From: Tritrichomonas musculus | Taxonomy: Eukaryota; Parabasalia; Tritrichomonadida; Tritrichomonadidae | DNA length: 64,000 bases | Direction: 5' to 3' | Assembly (NCBI GenBank): GCA_039105265.1 | Contig: JAPFFF010000042.1 | Coordinates: 1 to 64,000, forward strand | Shown: positions 26,383 through 37,303 of the stretch, one piece after another | Layout: each line of letters opens with the position of its first letter | How positions within the stretch are numbered: position 1 is the first letter of the stretch | Translations under genes and position numbers: made by a program | Notes under the pieces: generated by a model | The model's database searches: none | What the model was told of the DNA's origin: nothing | Seen by the model: the letters and a program-made list of their open reading frames with translations, nothing else

Positions 26383-28904
26383 GCTGAATCTAATGGTTCA
26401 AATTGCAGTTGTAGATTAATCTGATGGTTCAATTGAAGTTGTAGCTGAATCTGATGGTTCAATTGAAGTTGCAGCTGAATCTGATGGTTCAATTGAAGTT
26501 GCAGCTGAATCTAATGGTTAAATTGCAGTTGTAGTTCAATCTGATTGTTCAAATTGCAGTTGTAGCTGAATCTGATGGTTCAATTGCAGTTGTAGTTTAA
26601 TCTGATGGTTCAAATTGCAGTTGTAGATTAATCTGATGGTTCAATTGAAGTTGTAGCTGAATCTGATGGTTCAATTGAAGTTGCAGCTGAATCTGATGGT
26701 TCAATTGAAGTTGCAGCTGAATCTAATGGTTAAATTGCAGTTGTAGTTCAATCTGATTGTTCAAATTGCAGTTGTAGTTTAATCTAATGGTTCAAATTGC
26801 AGTTGCAGCTGAATCTGATGGTTCAATTGCAGTTGTAGTTTAATCTGATGGTTCAATTGCAGTTGTAGTTTAATCTGATGGTTCAATTGCAGTTGTAGTT
26901 TAATCTGATGGTTCAATTGCAGTTGTAGTTTAATCTGATGGTTCAAATTGCAGTTGTAGCTGAATCTAATGGTTCAAATTGCAGTTGTAGATTAATCTGA
27001 TGGTTCAATTGAAGTTGCAGCTGAATCTGATGGTTCAATTGAAGTTGCAGCTGAATCTAATGGTTAAATTGCAGTTGTAGTTCAATCTGATTGTTCAAAT
27101 TGCAGTTGTAGCTGAATCTGATGGTTCAATTGCAGTTGTAGTTTAATCTGATGGTTCAAATTGCAGTTGTAGATTAATCTGATGGTTCAATTGAAGTTGT
27201 AGCTGAATCTGATGGTTCAATTGAAGTTGCAGCTGAATCTGATGGTTCAATTGAAGTTGCAGCTGAATCTAATGGTTAAATTGCAGTTGTAGTTCAATCT
27301 GATTGTTCAAATTGCAGTTGTAGTTTAATCTAATGGTTCAAATTGCAGTTGCAGCTGAATCTGATGGTTCAATTGCAGTTGTAGTTTAATCTGATGGTTC
27401 AATTGCAGTTGTAGTTTAATCTGATGGTTCAATTGCAGTTGTAGTTTAATCTGATGGTTCAATTGCAGTTGTAGTTTAATCTGATGGTTCAAATTGCAGT
27501 TGTAGCTGAATCTGATGGTTCAATTGAAGTTGCAGCTGAATCTAATGGTTCAATCGCAGTTGTAGTTTAATCTGATGGTTCAAATTGCAGTTGTAGTTTA
27601 ATCTGATGGTTCAATTGCAGTTGTAGTTTAATCTGATGGTTCAATTGCAGTTGTAGTTTAATCTGATGGTTCAATTGCAGTTGTAGTTTAATCTGATGGT
27701 TCAATTGCAGTTGTAGTTTAATCTGATGGTTCAATTGAAGTTGCAGCTGAATCTAATGGTTCAATCGCAGTTGTAGTTTAATCTGATGGTTCAATTGCAG
27801 TTGTAGTTTAATCTGATGGTTCAATTGCAGTTGTAGTTTAATCTGATGGTTCAATTGCAGTTGTAGTTTAATCTGATGGTTCAAATTGCAGTTGTAGCTG
27901 AATCTAATGGTTCAAATTGCAGTTGTAGTTCAATCTGATTGTTCAAATTGCAGTTGTAGCTGAATCTGATGGTTCAATTGCAGTTGTAGTTTAATCTGAT
28001 GGTTCAAATTGCAGTTGTAGATTAATCTGATGGTTCAATTGAAGTTGTAGCTGAATCTGATGGTTCAATTGAAGTTGCAGCTGAATCTGATGGTTCAATT
28101 GAAGTTGCAGCTGAATCTAATGGTTAAATTGCAGTTGTAGTTCAATCTGATTGTTCAAATTGCAGTTGTAGTTTAATCTAATGGTTCAAATTGCAGTTGC
28201 AGCTGAATCTGATGGTTCAATTGCAGTTGTAGTTTAATCTGATGGTTCAATTGCAGTTGTAGTTTAATCTGATGGTTCAAATTGCAGTTGTAGCTGAATC
28301 TAATGGTTCAAATTGCAGTTGTAGATTAATCTGATGGTTCAATTGAAGTTGCAGCTGAATCTGATGGTTCAATTGAAGTTGCAGCTGAATCTAATGGTTA
28401 AATTGCAGTTGTAGTTCAATCTGATTGTTCAAATTGCAGTTGTAGCTGAATCTGATGGTTCAATTGCAGTTGTAGTTTAATCTGATGGTTCAAATTGCAG
28501 TTGTAGATTAATCTGATGGTTCAAATTGCAGTTGTAGATTAATCTGATGGTTCAATTGAAGTTGCAGCTGAATCTGATGGTTCAAATTGCAGTTGTAGTT
28601 TAATCTGATGGTTCAAATTGCAGTTGTAGCTGAATCTGATGGTTCAAATTGCAGTTGTAGCTGAATCTAATGGTTAAATTGCAGTTGTAGTTTAATCTGA
28701 TGATTCAACTGCAGTTGTAGTTTAATCTGATGGTTCAATTGCAGTTGTAGTTTAATCTGATGGTTCAAATTGCAGTTGCAGCTGAATCTAATGGTTCAAA
28801 TTGCAGTTGTAGTTTAATCTAATGGTTCAATTGCAGTTGTAGTTTAATCTGATGATTCAAATTGCAGTTGTAGTTTAATCTGATAATTCAATTGCAGTTC
28901 TCGT
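26383..28904. repeat. Diverged tail of the array, mixed 30/31-bp units
   Basis: Units start TTGCAGTTGTAG or ATTGCAGTTGTAG, then TTTAATCT or CTGAATCT, then GATGGTTCAA. They clearly share ancestry with the main array but have CAATTG in place of CTGCAG, and single-base length changes (TTCAATTG against TTCAAATTG) are common, so no reading frame is kept. It has its own higher-order order: the segment with GGTTAAATTGCAG recurs with a spacing near 546 bp (about 26516 to 27063 and 26730 to 27276). A piece of this unit type is also embedded in the main array at about 25170-25205. The array fades out near 28904. About 83 units. Confidence 0.95.
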
Positions 28905-29275
28905 GGAATCTGTTTCGGCTCAAAATTTGATTTGAAGATTGGATTCGGCTTAGAATTTGGTATTAAGAACTTTTTGAATAGCTACGAAATAAACCTTTCA
29001 AAAAAAAAGTGGGGGATTCCCTAGATAGATTTCTTCAACCTTATTTCACAGAAATAATATTCATTGAAAAAAAAATATTAAGATAAATTTACAAGGTTTA
29101 AACAGTTTAGATAAGGATTTTTTGAAGTACTGCTGATTTTCAAATTTGAGTTCTTTTTCTGCCCATTTCTCAATTTCTGCCCTTTTTTCAAATCAACTTA
29201 TGTGCATATTTTTTATTTAATTTAAAAAGGGCAGAAATTTTGTTTTTTACTAATCATTTTTTCACTATTCAGAAA
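28905..29275. other. AT-rich spacer with one hairpin
   Basis: No gene seen. An inverted repeat with 16-bp arms (AATTTCTGCCCTTTTT at 29172-29187 and its complement at 29224-29239) could form a hairpin with a 36-nt loop. The rest is low-complexity AT. Confidence 0.5.
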
Positions 29276-29283
29276 TTTGTCTT

Positions 29284-30332
29284 CTGGGTTTCCCTGTCCA
29301 GTGAGGTGAATAGCCAAGTTTGACTTTTTGAGGCATTTCTCGTTATTTCATATGGACAGCAGACCGTTTTATTGTATTCAAAAAAAAATGTAAAGTTATG
29401 AATTATTTGAGAAAAAATGTCCATTTAACGGTTTATTTTAATTCTGAAAATGTCCAAAATATCCAAAATTGAATGTACTCATTCAATCAAGGCTAGTCTC
29501 ACAATAAATATATAGAATTTTAATTAAATAATTTTTAATAATAATATATAAAATGTATAAATTGCCAAAAAAATAAAAAATTATTTTGTTATTAAGAAAA
29601 GTTGAATGAATCTTTCAATTTATTTGGCTTGACCAATTATATTCAATCTTTATTTGTTTTATAAATTCATTTCTAAAATAATCTTTTGAAATTATATTTT
29701 TAATAAATTTTGTTTGATTATTGTTATTATTCTAGATCAATGTGATTAATCGATTGGTCATATTTACTGATAGAGAATATTGACAGAAAATATCACATGT
29801 AATTAAGTTTTACCTTGAAAAGATTGCAATGATTATTGTTTTTCAATTCTGCTTATTTTAGAGTACAATTCATATTTATAATTGAATTATAATGTTTTAA
29901 AAAATAAAATATTGTTTTTTTATATTATTAATTTTTGAAAAGTTAAAGATATTCTTTATTTTTTGAATTTTATAAAGATTGTAGTATAAACTTTTTGAGA
30001 TATTTTTATTTTATTACTTTGAAAAATGATATAAATGTAGATATTTTTTTTTGAAATATTTCAATGTAGATATTTTTTTGAATGTTTTTTTATTTTGTTA
30101 AAGAAAGACAAAATTTTTATTAAATTGTGCATCTATTGTATTATTCAAAAATATTGGAGGAGGAAAAAAGCTAAATGTCCATAAGATTTTAATGGACATT
30201 TTTTCACAAATAATTCATAACTTTACATTTTTTTTTGAATACAATAAAACGGTCTGCTGTCCATATGATATAACGAGAAATGCCTCAAAAAGTCAAACTT
30301 GGCTATTCACCTCACTGGACAGGGAAACCCAG
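29284..30332. mobile_element. Non-autonomous DNA transposon with 142-bp terminal inverted repeats
   Basis: Left arm 29284-29425 and right arm 30191-30332 are inverted copies with about two mismatches, starting CTGGGTTTCCCTGTCC. The element is bounded by a perfect 8-bp duplication, TTTGTCTT, at 29276-29283 and 30333-30340. The 765-bp interior is AT-rich and holds no credible gene. Long inverted ends with 8-9 bp target duplications fit a Mutator-type element mobilised in trans; hAT is possible from the 8-bp duplication but its ends are usually short. The near-perfect arms suggest a young insertion. Confidence 0.88.
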
Positions 30333-30340
30333 TTTGTCTT

Positions 30341-32136
30341 AAAATTCGAAGAATTAAATTAATTAAAATATATTTTAATTAACATTAAACTATTTGTTTT
30401 GGATTTTGTGAAAGACTGATTCCATATTAAACGATATATTTTTAACTCTTATTTTTTTTTATTGCATTAAATATTTTATGTTTTTTTTTTTTTTTAAACG
30501 CATCAGTCTAAATCAATTCTAAAAATAAAAGGTTCTAGTTCACTTTTGCAATGATTTAATTAATATCGAAAGTTATATAATATGAACATTTCTTAATATA
30601 CTTGGTTTTTTGATATATAATGTATTAAGAACTTATTTCTTTTAGTAAAAAATCGTTTATATTGGCAATATATAAAAAATAAAATAAAATTATATTAAAA
30701 TGGAATTTCGAAAAATAAAGCCATATTTTTTATGTATGGAAAATGTTTAATATCCAATTTAATTCTTATTTTAAAAATAAAAGCTGAAAATATCAAGTAC
30801 TTGTTGGAAAAAATGAAATTATATGTAAAAAAAAATAGACTCATTTTGAGATTTCTGTTAGTTATTGTAATGGCATATTCGGAATGATGAAACTATATTA
30901 TATTTTGGGAATCGTTAAAAATTTTTGATTTTTTGGTGATTATATCTGCTGATGAAATTAAGGGTTTTTGTAGAAAAAAATAGATAGTAGTATACATGTA
31001 TATAGTTATTAGTTTTAAAATGATTATGAGGAGTAAATGCGATTTCGATGAAGCAATCCTTGAATAATTGAAAATCTTGAATATTAAGGTTCGTAAAATT
31101 TGCTATAAATCTGCATGATAATTCGTTGTTATGTTACTTAATTCATATTTCAGTCTAGCCACGCAACGATAAAAGCAGCACGAACTAGCACGCTATCTTG
31201 AAAAAATAAAAATAAATAAACGTTCTCCATATGATAAATTGAATATAATAAACGGTCGTTTTAGCTAAAATATGAATATTATCAAAAAGTTTTGTGCCAA
31301 ATTAAGTGGGAAAAGGGTAATCTTTTAGAAGGGGCGAAGCTCTTCGACCGTTAACCTTTTTCATTTTATGATAGTTATATTGCAATATTAATTATTTATT
31401 TATAATGAATACATTTTTTAAAATATATTTGAACAAATGTTATAAGCATTAATTTGTATAAAATTCAAGATAATGCTATTTTAAATCAAAAAAATTGAAT
31501 GAAAAACTTCTTTTTGCTCAGAAAGTAAAAAACATAATTTTCTATGTGAATTTCAATACGATGTTATAAAACGCAATAAAAATAAATAAAAATACATTTA
31601 TTAATGTCAGATATAAAATTGTATGCCAATTTATATGGCCAATCTTTAGAGGTATTCATAAAGAGATCTATCCTAGAAATTTGATAGATAATTAAATATT
31701 ATTTTATATATTTTATATTTATGCTATAATAGAAAGTATATAATGTTTTATACGTTTGATTTCGAGATATTAATATAAATTATATTTCTATGACTTCTTT
31801 GGCTATGGAGAACTTTTGTTAGAGAAATTAAATTCTCAATTTTGAATATCATTAACAAAAGTTGTTTCTTTTGAAAGAAAATATTTCAATGAAAATGGAG
31901 TAATATTTCAAAGGATTATTTTAAAATTGAAATAATATAATTTTTTGTTGCTGCCGATTTATTTATATAATATTTTAATATATTTTATTTATATTATCTT
32001 ATTTATTTTTTATGTAATGTTTTATATTATATTTATATATATATAATATGGTTTATTTTATTGATTATTAAGATAAATTCATAATTATAATTTGAATAAA
32101 GATTTATTATTGAAATGGCGATCATTTTTTTGAATA
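30341..32136. other. AT-rich intergenic stretch without recognised genes
   Basis: No frame looks coding. Two items stand out. At 31325-31342, TTAGAAGGGGCGAAGCTC is a GC-rich island whose inverted copy lies at 37884-37901. At about 31811-31863, an inverted repeat (AACTTTTGTTA and TAACAAAAGTT) makes a potential hairpin. A slightly GC-richer tract at 31155-31195 has no recognised meaning. Confidence 0.5.
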
Positions 32137-32145
32137 CATGATTAG

Positions 32146-32219
32146 GGGCAATCGTTTTTTCCGTCAGTCGACTTTTTAAATGGTTTATACTCTCAAAAAG
32201 TGGATTTGTTAAGTACAAA
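32146..32219. repeat. Left terminal inverted repeat of the MULE
   Basis: 74 bp, inverted copy of 34645-34718; preceded directly by the CATGATTAG duplication. Includes CCGTCAGTCGAC and CTCAAAAAGTGG. Confidence 0.9.
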
Positions 32220-32221
32220 CA

Positions 32222-32405
32222 TATTCAAAAAGTTAAAAAAATTAGCACAGCATAACTCAAAAAGCTGGAATAAAATTGAATAAATCGATTCAAAAAGTTA
32301 GAATAAATTTGAATGAAACTAGCTCTCAAAAAGTTAGAATAATTTGAATGAAACTAACTCTCAAAAAGTTAAAATAAAATTGAATAGGAAAGTTCTCAAA
32401 AAGTC
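32222..32405. repeat. Cluster of TCAAAAAGT motifs inside the MULE left end
   Basis: Six copies of (T/C)TCAAAAAG in one orientation occur at intervals of roughly 30-36 bp, at about 32224, 32253, 32290, 32324, 32360 and 32395, several followed by TTAGAATAA and TTGAATGAAAC. Together with the copy in the inverted end they form a regular subterminal array, as expected for transposase-binding sites or promoter-like elements. The function is inferred only from the spacing. Confidence 0.55.
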
Positions 32406-32694
32406 AAAGAAAAATTTAAAAAAAAAATAGAATTTTCTTTACATTTAATATTTGATAAAGGTACAATAAAAGCAAATGCATCTAATTAAAAGAATTTCCT
32501 ATCTAAAATATATAATTAGAAAAACTTAAGTAACAACAATAATCAAAATAATATATATAATAAGAAAACCAAGCATCCAAAATAAAAATAGGTTTACAAA
32601 AGAAAAGAAATATGCATAACAAAAAAAAAATATGAATAATAAAATATGAATAACAAAAAATTTTAAAAAACTATTCAAATCAATTATAATAAAC

Positions 32695-34542
32695 TTACTG
32701 AGCTAATATATAAGGACAGTTTCTGATATCATGACCTGTTGATTTACAATGAGAACAATGACGCTTTCTTTTTGTGCTCTGCCTGCCGCATGATACATTG
32801 TGTGATGGATGACAAAAAGCAGCACCTGATTGAGCGATAGTCGGAGGCATTCCGGCGTTTCTTCTGACCTTAAGGTTCTCCAAGTCAGTTAAGGCTGAGT
32901 CAAAAATACGATCAACTTCTGAATTGCGACCATATAAATTAGAATAAGGTTCTATCCGAGCGAGTAAATTTGTTCTGTTTTTAACATGAGGTATTGCTGA
33001 TTCTGAGATTTGTATAACGTTAGGTATAGGCTGAAAAATATTGAAATTTCGTAAAAATCTTTTATGTATCTGATTGAGATTAATAGTATATCCATTTTGA
33101 ATCGTGTGTCTGCATGGAATTGTATAAGGACTATTATTTGAACGTAAATGGCACCAAACACATATATCAATTGGAATATGTAATACAAATGCGTTAAATT
33201 CTTCTTCCAAAAAACCGAGTAACAGTCTCCCACAAATATTGATTTGAGAAGGTTCTATCAACGGAAATTTTAAATATTGTTCGGAAGTTTTCTTATAAGT
33301 AGTATAAGATTGAGTCTTAAAAACTCCACAAAGATTGTTTAAATTATTAATAACGGTCATCAAATTTCCCCTTTCATGACCGTAATTACCCTTTAAAAGA
33401 CCAAATAGTCCCTCAATTCTAGATGAATAAAAACTATAAAATACTCCTTGTTGAAGAAGACACGAAGGAAGCCAGTTAGTATAATGTTCAATTAAATTAT
33501 CTAAGCATTTAATGCCACATTCATTTTTCATTTGAGATCTCCTGTGTATTAAATAATGTAAATAAGTATCAGATTGAGAAGGATTTGTTACTGCATTATC
33601 AAAACCAATGATGATTGGATCATCACGGCTGAAATACAGTAATAAATCATTCCTAATATGAAACAAACAAAATACTATTACCGATCTTGGAAATTTCTTT
33701 GAAAGCGAATTGAATTGAGCTTGTAATCTGTCTACAATGATAATTCTAAATTGATGTCCCCCAAGTTCCAAATAATCTCCGAAAAAAGCTGAGAAAGAAT
33801 CTTCTGTTTTATTTGGTAGTAATGAGTAAGCCAGTAACTGAGAATGACCTTCTGCATCAATAACAACTATTGCTTCTACAGGAAGCCCATATAAATTAGT
33901 CATAACTGTATCATCAATTATTGCGACATCTTCTGAATAATTCGAGTTTAATATTTCTGAATCGATAACTGTTATACTGTTTAAAATTCCATCATCATCT
34001 TTGTTTACTTTAATAAGTTTTTCACGTCCACTCTGTAGTTTTTCTATTAATGAATCCAAATCTTCGCTTCTGCTTTCTTCTATCGTTGGTCTTCTGATAT
34101 TGTAAAACAAATTGCTTCCACATTGAATATCCAAGTTTGATCTGATTCGTCCGGGCGGTACACCAAGTTGAGTTTGAAATCTTATTTGATCACATTGAGA
34201 TTCTGAACAGCAATTGCGATGAGCCTGCACAAAATGATTGTCGAGTAGGTGATTATTGTGAACCAAAACACTATCCTGCAAATTGAAAGTATAGTAATGT
34301 ACATCATTGAAATTTGTAAAAATATTGAAAATTAATTTCGCATTGCATCCATCTTGAGCAAAAGTGCACGAATAAATAACTGTACGGCGATTTTGGCTAG
34401 TCAAAAATGCTGAGAAAGGGCAATAACAATTTCGAGATATGTCATGAACAAAATGAGTTAAAGACTCATACAACACACCATCAATATCGCAAGGAAAACA
34501 AGTATTATTAATCTTTGAACATGATAGCAAGATCTGATTCAT
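32695..34542 (-). CDS. MULE transposase (615 aa), intact
   Basis: Starts at the ATG at 34542 and is uninterrupted. Order of parts: an N-terminal zinc-binding region with C59, C66, H95 and H98, in the place of the WRKY/FLYWCH-type DNA-binding fingers of MULEs; the DDE core with the first Asp at 210 or 211 (IIDDT), PVEAIVVIDAEGHSQLLAYSL, the second Asp at 271 (IIVDRL), the C292-x2-H295 motif (FCLFHIRNDL) and the likely catalytic Glu at 377 (SRIEGLFGLLKG); a SWIM-like C461-x2-C464 ... C477-x-H479 segment; and a C-terminal CCHC zinc knuckle, C596-x2-C599-x4-H604-x4-C609. The protein would cut and paste the element in the nucleus. It sits alone between 74-bp inverted ends with 9-bp target duplications. 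Length is usual for the family and no key residue seems missing. The leader between the ATG and the right end is about 100 bp and contains another TTCAAAAAGTGG. Confidence 0.93.
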   Translation of the reverse strand: MNQILLSCSKINNTCFPCDIDGVLYESLTHFVHDISRNCYCPFSAFLTSQNRRTVIYSCTFAQDGCNAKLIFNIFTNFNDVHYYTFNLQDSVLVHNNHLLDNHFVQAHRNCCSESQCDQIRFQTQLGVPPGRIRSNLDIQCGSNLFYNIRRPTIEESRSEDLDSLIEKLQSGREKLIKVNKDDDGILNSITVIDSEILNSNYSEDVAIIDDTVMTNLYGLPVEAIVVIDAEGHSQLLAYSLLPNKTEDSFSAFFGDYLELGGHQFRIIIVDRLQAQFNSLSKKFPRSVIVFCLFHIRNDLLLYFSRDDPIIIGFDNAVTNPSQSDTYLHYLIHRRSQMKNECGIKCLDNLIEHYTNWLPSCLLQQGVFYSFYSSRIEGLFGLLKGNYGHERGNLMTVINNLNNLCGVFKTQSYTTYKKTSEQYLKFPLIEPSQINICGRLLLGFLEEEFNAFVLHIPIDICVWCHLRSNNSPYTIPCRHTIQNGYTINLNQIHKRFLRNFNIFQPIPNVIQISESAIPHVKNRTNLLARIEPYSNLYGRNSEVDRIFDSALTDLENLKVRRNAGMPPTIAQSGAAFCHPSHNVSCGRQSTKRKRHCSHCKSTGHDIRNCPYILAQ

Positions 34543-34644
34543 AATAAAGGTTTGTAAATAATTCGCGCCAATGAAATTTTCATAAACGGTTTTCCACTTT
34601 TTGAATACTTAATTTTTGAATACTTTATTTTATTGAATTTATAT

Positions 34645-34718
34645 TTTGTACTTAACAAATCCACTTTTTGAGAGTATAAACCATTTAAAAAGTCGACTGA
34701 CGGAAAAAACGATTATCT
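34645..34718. repeat. Right terminal inverted repeat of the MULE
   Basis: 74 bp, inverted copy of 32146-32219; followed directly by the CATGATTAG duplication at 34719-34727. Confidence 0.9.
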
Positions 34719-34941
34719 CATGATTAGTTTATATATTGAATGAAATAAAATAAATATTGAATTAATATATTTTAAATTAATCAATTAAAATATCTTGATT
34801 AATCATTTTATTTTTACAATAAAAAATAAAATACAATAATAGCCAAAATACATTAAATATGTTTAAAGATATATATATTTGAATACTTTCTTATTTCTTG
34901 AAATACATATTTTTCAACTCTTTATATGACATTTTACACTA

Positions 34942-35280
34942 ACGTGCTTTCAATAGACCAGGAGCATTTCAGTAGACCCGGAGCACTAAATTTTATTTTT
35001 ATTATTTTTCATACAATTTAATTATTTTATTTACTATTTGATGATAAATTATATAAAAATTATTATTTTACATTATAATTTTTGTTAAATATTATTTGTT
35101 TTACTTTTTTGATTTGGAGATATTTGTAAAATAGTGAAAAATAAAAAAAATTCTGATCGAAATATTTCTGATCATATTTGGTTTTCTTTTTTATAAAAAA
35201 CGATCAAATCATGGCCAATTTATGCTAAATTGACCTTGCTCCGGGTCTACTGAAATGCTCCGGGTCTATTGAAAGCACGT
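34942..35280. mobile_element. TA-flanked MITE, 339 bp
   Basis: Inverted ends of about 44 bp with one mismatch (34942-34985 and 35237-35280), starting ACGTGCTTTCAATAGACC, flanked by TA at 34940-34941 and 35281-35282. Each arm holds two tandem copies of a motif like CAGTAGACCCGGAGCA. TA duplication and small size suggest a non-autonomous Tc1/mariner-type element; the interior has no gene. Confidence 0.8.
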
Positions 35281-35583
35281 TATTAAAATAAGCTATTAAA
35301 ATCAAAACCATTTTTTCTCAAAATTAAGCGTATAAATATCTTAAGCACCAACATATACATTAATACATATAATAAAATATTATATGGAAAAGTATTATAT
35401 AAAATTCTAGGCAGAAAAAAAAGATATGATAAGTTTATATATGAAAAAAATTTTAATTTCCTTTTATTTCTGTTTATAAATCTAATTTAATTTGAAAAAT
35501 CTAATAATTTAATTAATCTTATGTGTATTAATATAAATATATTTGGAATTTTCAAAAATCATAAAGATTGAATGAAATATTAA

Positions 35584-37299
35584 GGTACAAATCCAATACG
35601 TTATTTATTTGACCTGTGAACGTTTATTTTTTGTGAAAAGCGACCCCTCGGAAAAAGTTTGAATTTGAATAGTGTCAGATTTGTGATTCTGAACTTTATT
35701 TTATAAGGTGAAAAAAAACGAATAATCCAATTACAGAGTTTCTATTAAATTTAATAGATATTTGTATGTTTAAAAGTGTTTTATCGTATTATTAAAAGTT
35801 TTAAAATATAATAATATGGTTTAATATAAAAATATTTCAAGATAATTTAATTTAAAACTTCTAATAATTTTATTTCAAATATATTATTTTCAGTTAATTT
35901 CAATTGAAATATAAAAAATAATTATTCAAAAATAAAATATTTAAATTGTTTTGTTCTCTCGTATATTTCTTTATTATTAACAAATTAATTATATTATATA
36001 TATTCATGTATTTATTATATGAATAATTCATGTTTTATACATAAATATAAGTATAATATATGCAATATAAAAATATTTTTGTAAAATATTGCTAACCATT
36101 TTTTTGAAATAAAATTGAAATAATATTGAAATAATACATTCTTTATCACATTTCTATAATTACAAGGACGGACTTTTCGTCATTTAATATCTTGGTAACA
36201 TATTAATATATTTATATGTTTTAGATAAAGCTTATATTAAAGAATATTTTAAAAAAATTAATTGTATATTTCAAGATATATTAAAAATAAAATTAGAAAA
36301 TAACGGATTATTTCATTTTATAAAATATAATAAATCTTTTTAATTTTTTGATGAAAAATGACAGTTTATCCATTTAATGATGTTAATAATTTAATTTATT
36401 ACTAATATATTAGCATGAATAAATGATTTATATTTATAAAGTTTATTTTTATAAAGAGATAAATATAGATAATAATACTGTTATTTCAAACAAATTTCCC
36501 TCAAAATTTTCTTCATTCACCTCTCATTTTTCATCGAATCTTATCAAATCTTCATCATATAAAATAGATAATTTATCAAAAAGTTATTATTTGATAATAA
36601 AATATCTTTTTTCCTACATTACAAAATTTATCAAAATATTTAAATATAAATATAATATTATAAATATAACAATTTAACCAAATATTAGCAATGAAATACT
36701 ACTCTGTTTTAAAAAGTTAAAATCAACATTTTAAAACTAATATATCTCCATTTATAATCATAAATGCTTTTATATTATTATGAATATTCAACAAATAAAC
36801 ATTTAATAAAAGAAACACTTTCTAAATAATGAGATATAAAAAGCTTTATAAGTTAACCTTTGAACATATATATGTCTGTTGATTTGCTATTGTATTGGAC
36901 ATCTCTACATGTATATCTTTATTTTATCTATGAATATATAATTTTTTTCTATCTAATCAAGTTTATGCCCTTTTTGGATAATATTATTTTTATTAAAAAT
37001 CAAAAAATACCTTGAATTTCGTAACCTGCTAACATATTGGGAATATTAATTTCAATAAAAAAGCTAAATTCAAGATATATTCAGTTGATTAACAAATTTG
37101 AGTATTATTATTAAGAATTAATACATCACGCTCAATATTTTTATTTACTATAATTTTTAAAATGATTTTAATCATAAAAGATTCAAAAGGACCACTTTTT
37201 TTGTTTTATTTATATTGAAAACTTGAAAATATCTAAAATAAGCGACCATTTATAAATGTCAAAAAAAAAGACGGTTATTTAACGTATTGGATTTGTACC
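35584..37299. mobile_element. TTAA-flanked element, 1716 bp, non-coding
   Basis: Perfect 20-bp inverted ends starting GGTACAAATCCAATACG, flanked on both sides by TTAA (35580-35583 and 37300-37303). TTAA targets are characteristic of piggyBac-type and a few other superfamilies, but TTAA is common in such AT-rich DNA and a TA target cannot be excluded. The interior is about 85% AT. An 84-codon frame at 36423-36677 looks like chance. Short direct copies of AAGCGACC lie near both ends. Confidence 0.65.
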
Positions 37300-37303
37300 T
37301 TAA

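Larger units (their letters stand above)
32146..34718. mobile_element. Complete autonomous Mutator-like element (MULE)
   Basis: The element is bounded by a perfect 9-bp target duplication, CATGATTAG, at 32137-32145 and 34719-34727, the length typical of Mutator. Inverted ends span 74 bp (32146-32219 and 34645-34718). They match closely from AATCGTTTTTTCCGTC inward, while three of the four outermost bases differ by transitions. Inside is one uninterrupted 615-codon transposase gene on the minus strand, and between that gene's 3' end and the left end a cluster of TCAAAAAGT motifs. Intact frame plus intact target duplication indicate recent insertion and possible activity. Confidence 0.93.

Noticed and set aside
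1447-26383. Dozens of long open frames on both strands of the array (up to 817 codons), with LQFSLNLMIQ-like or NHQIQRELQ-like decapeptides
   Set aside because: A 30-bp period leaves any stop-free unit frame open for long runs. Each frame is closed by a different amplified variant (CGGTAG in one plus frame, TATTATTAA in another, TTATCG on the minus strand), so no single frame spans the array and none has a credible start.
1471-28904. Array as a CRISPR locus
   Set aside because: Units are contiguous, with no unique spacers between repeats, and the context is eukaryotic transposon DNA.
32952-33233. 93-codon minus-strand frame
   Set aside because: Shadow in another frame of the MULE transposase gene, which clearly uses the frame of 32695-34542.
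36423-36677. 84-codon plus-strand frame
   Set aside because: Low-complexity K/I/Y/F/S composition inside a non-coding TTAA-flanked element; no motif.
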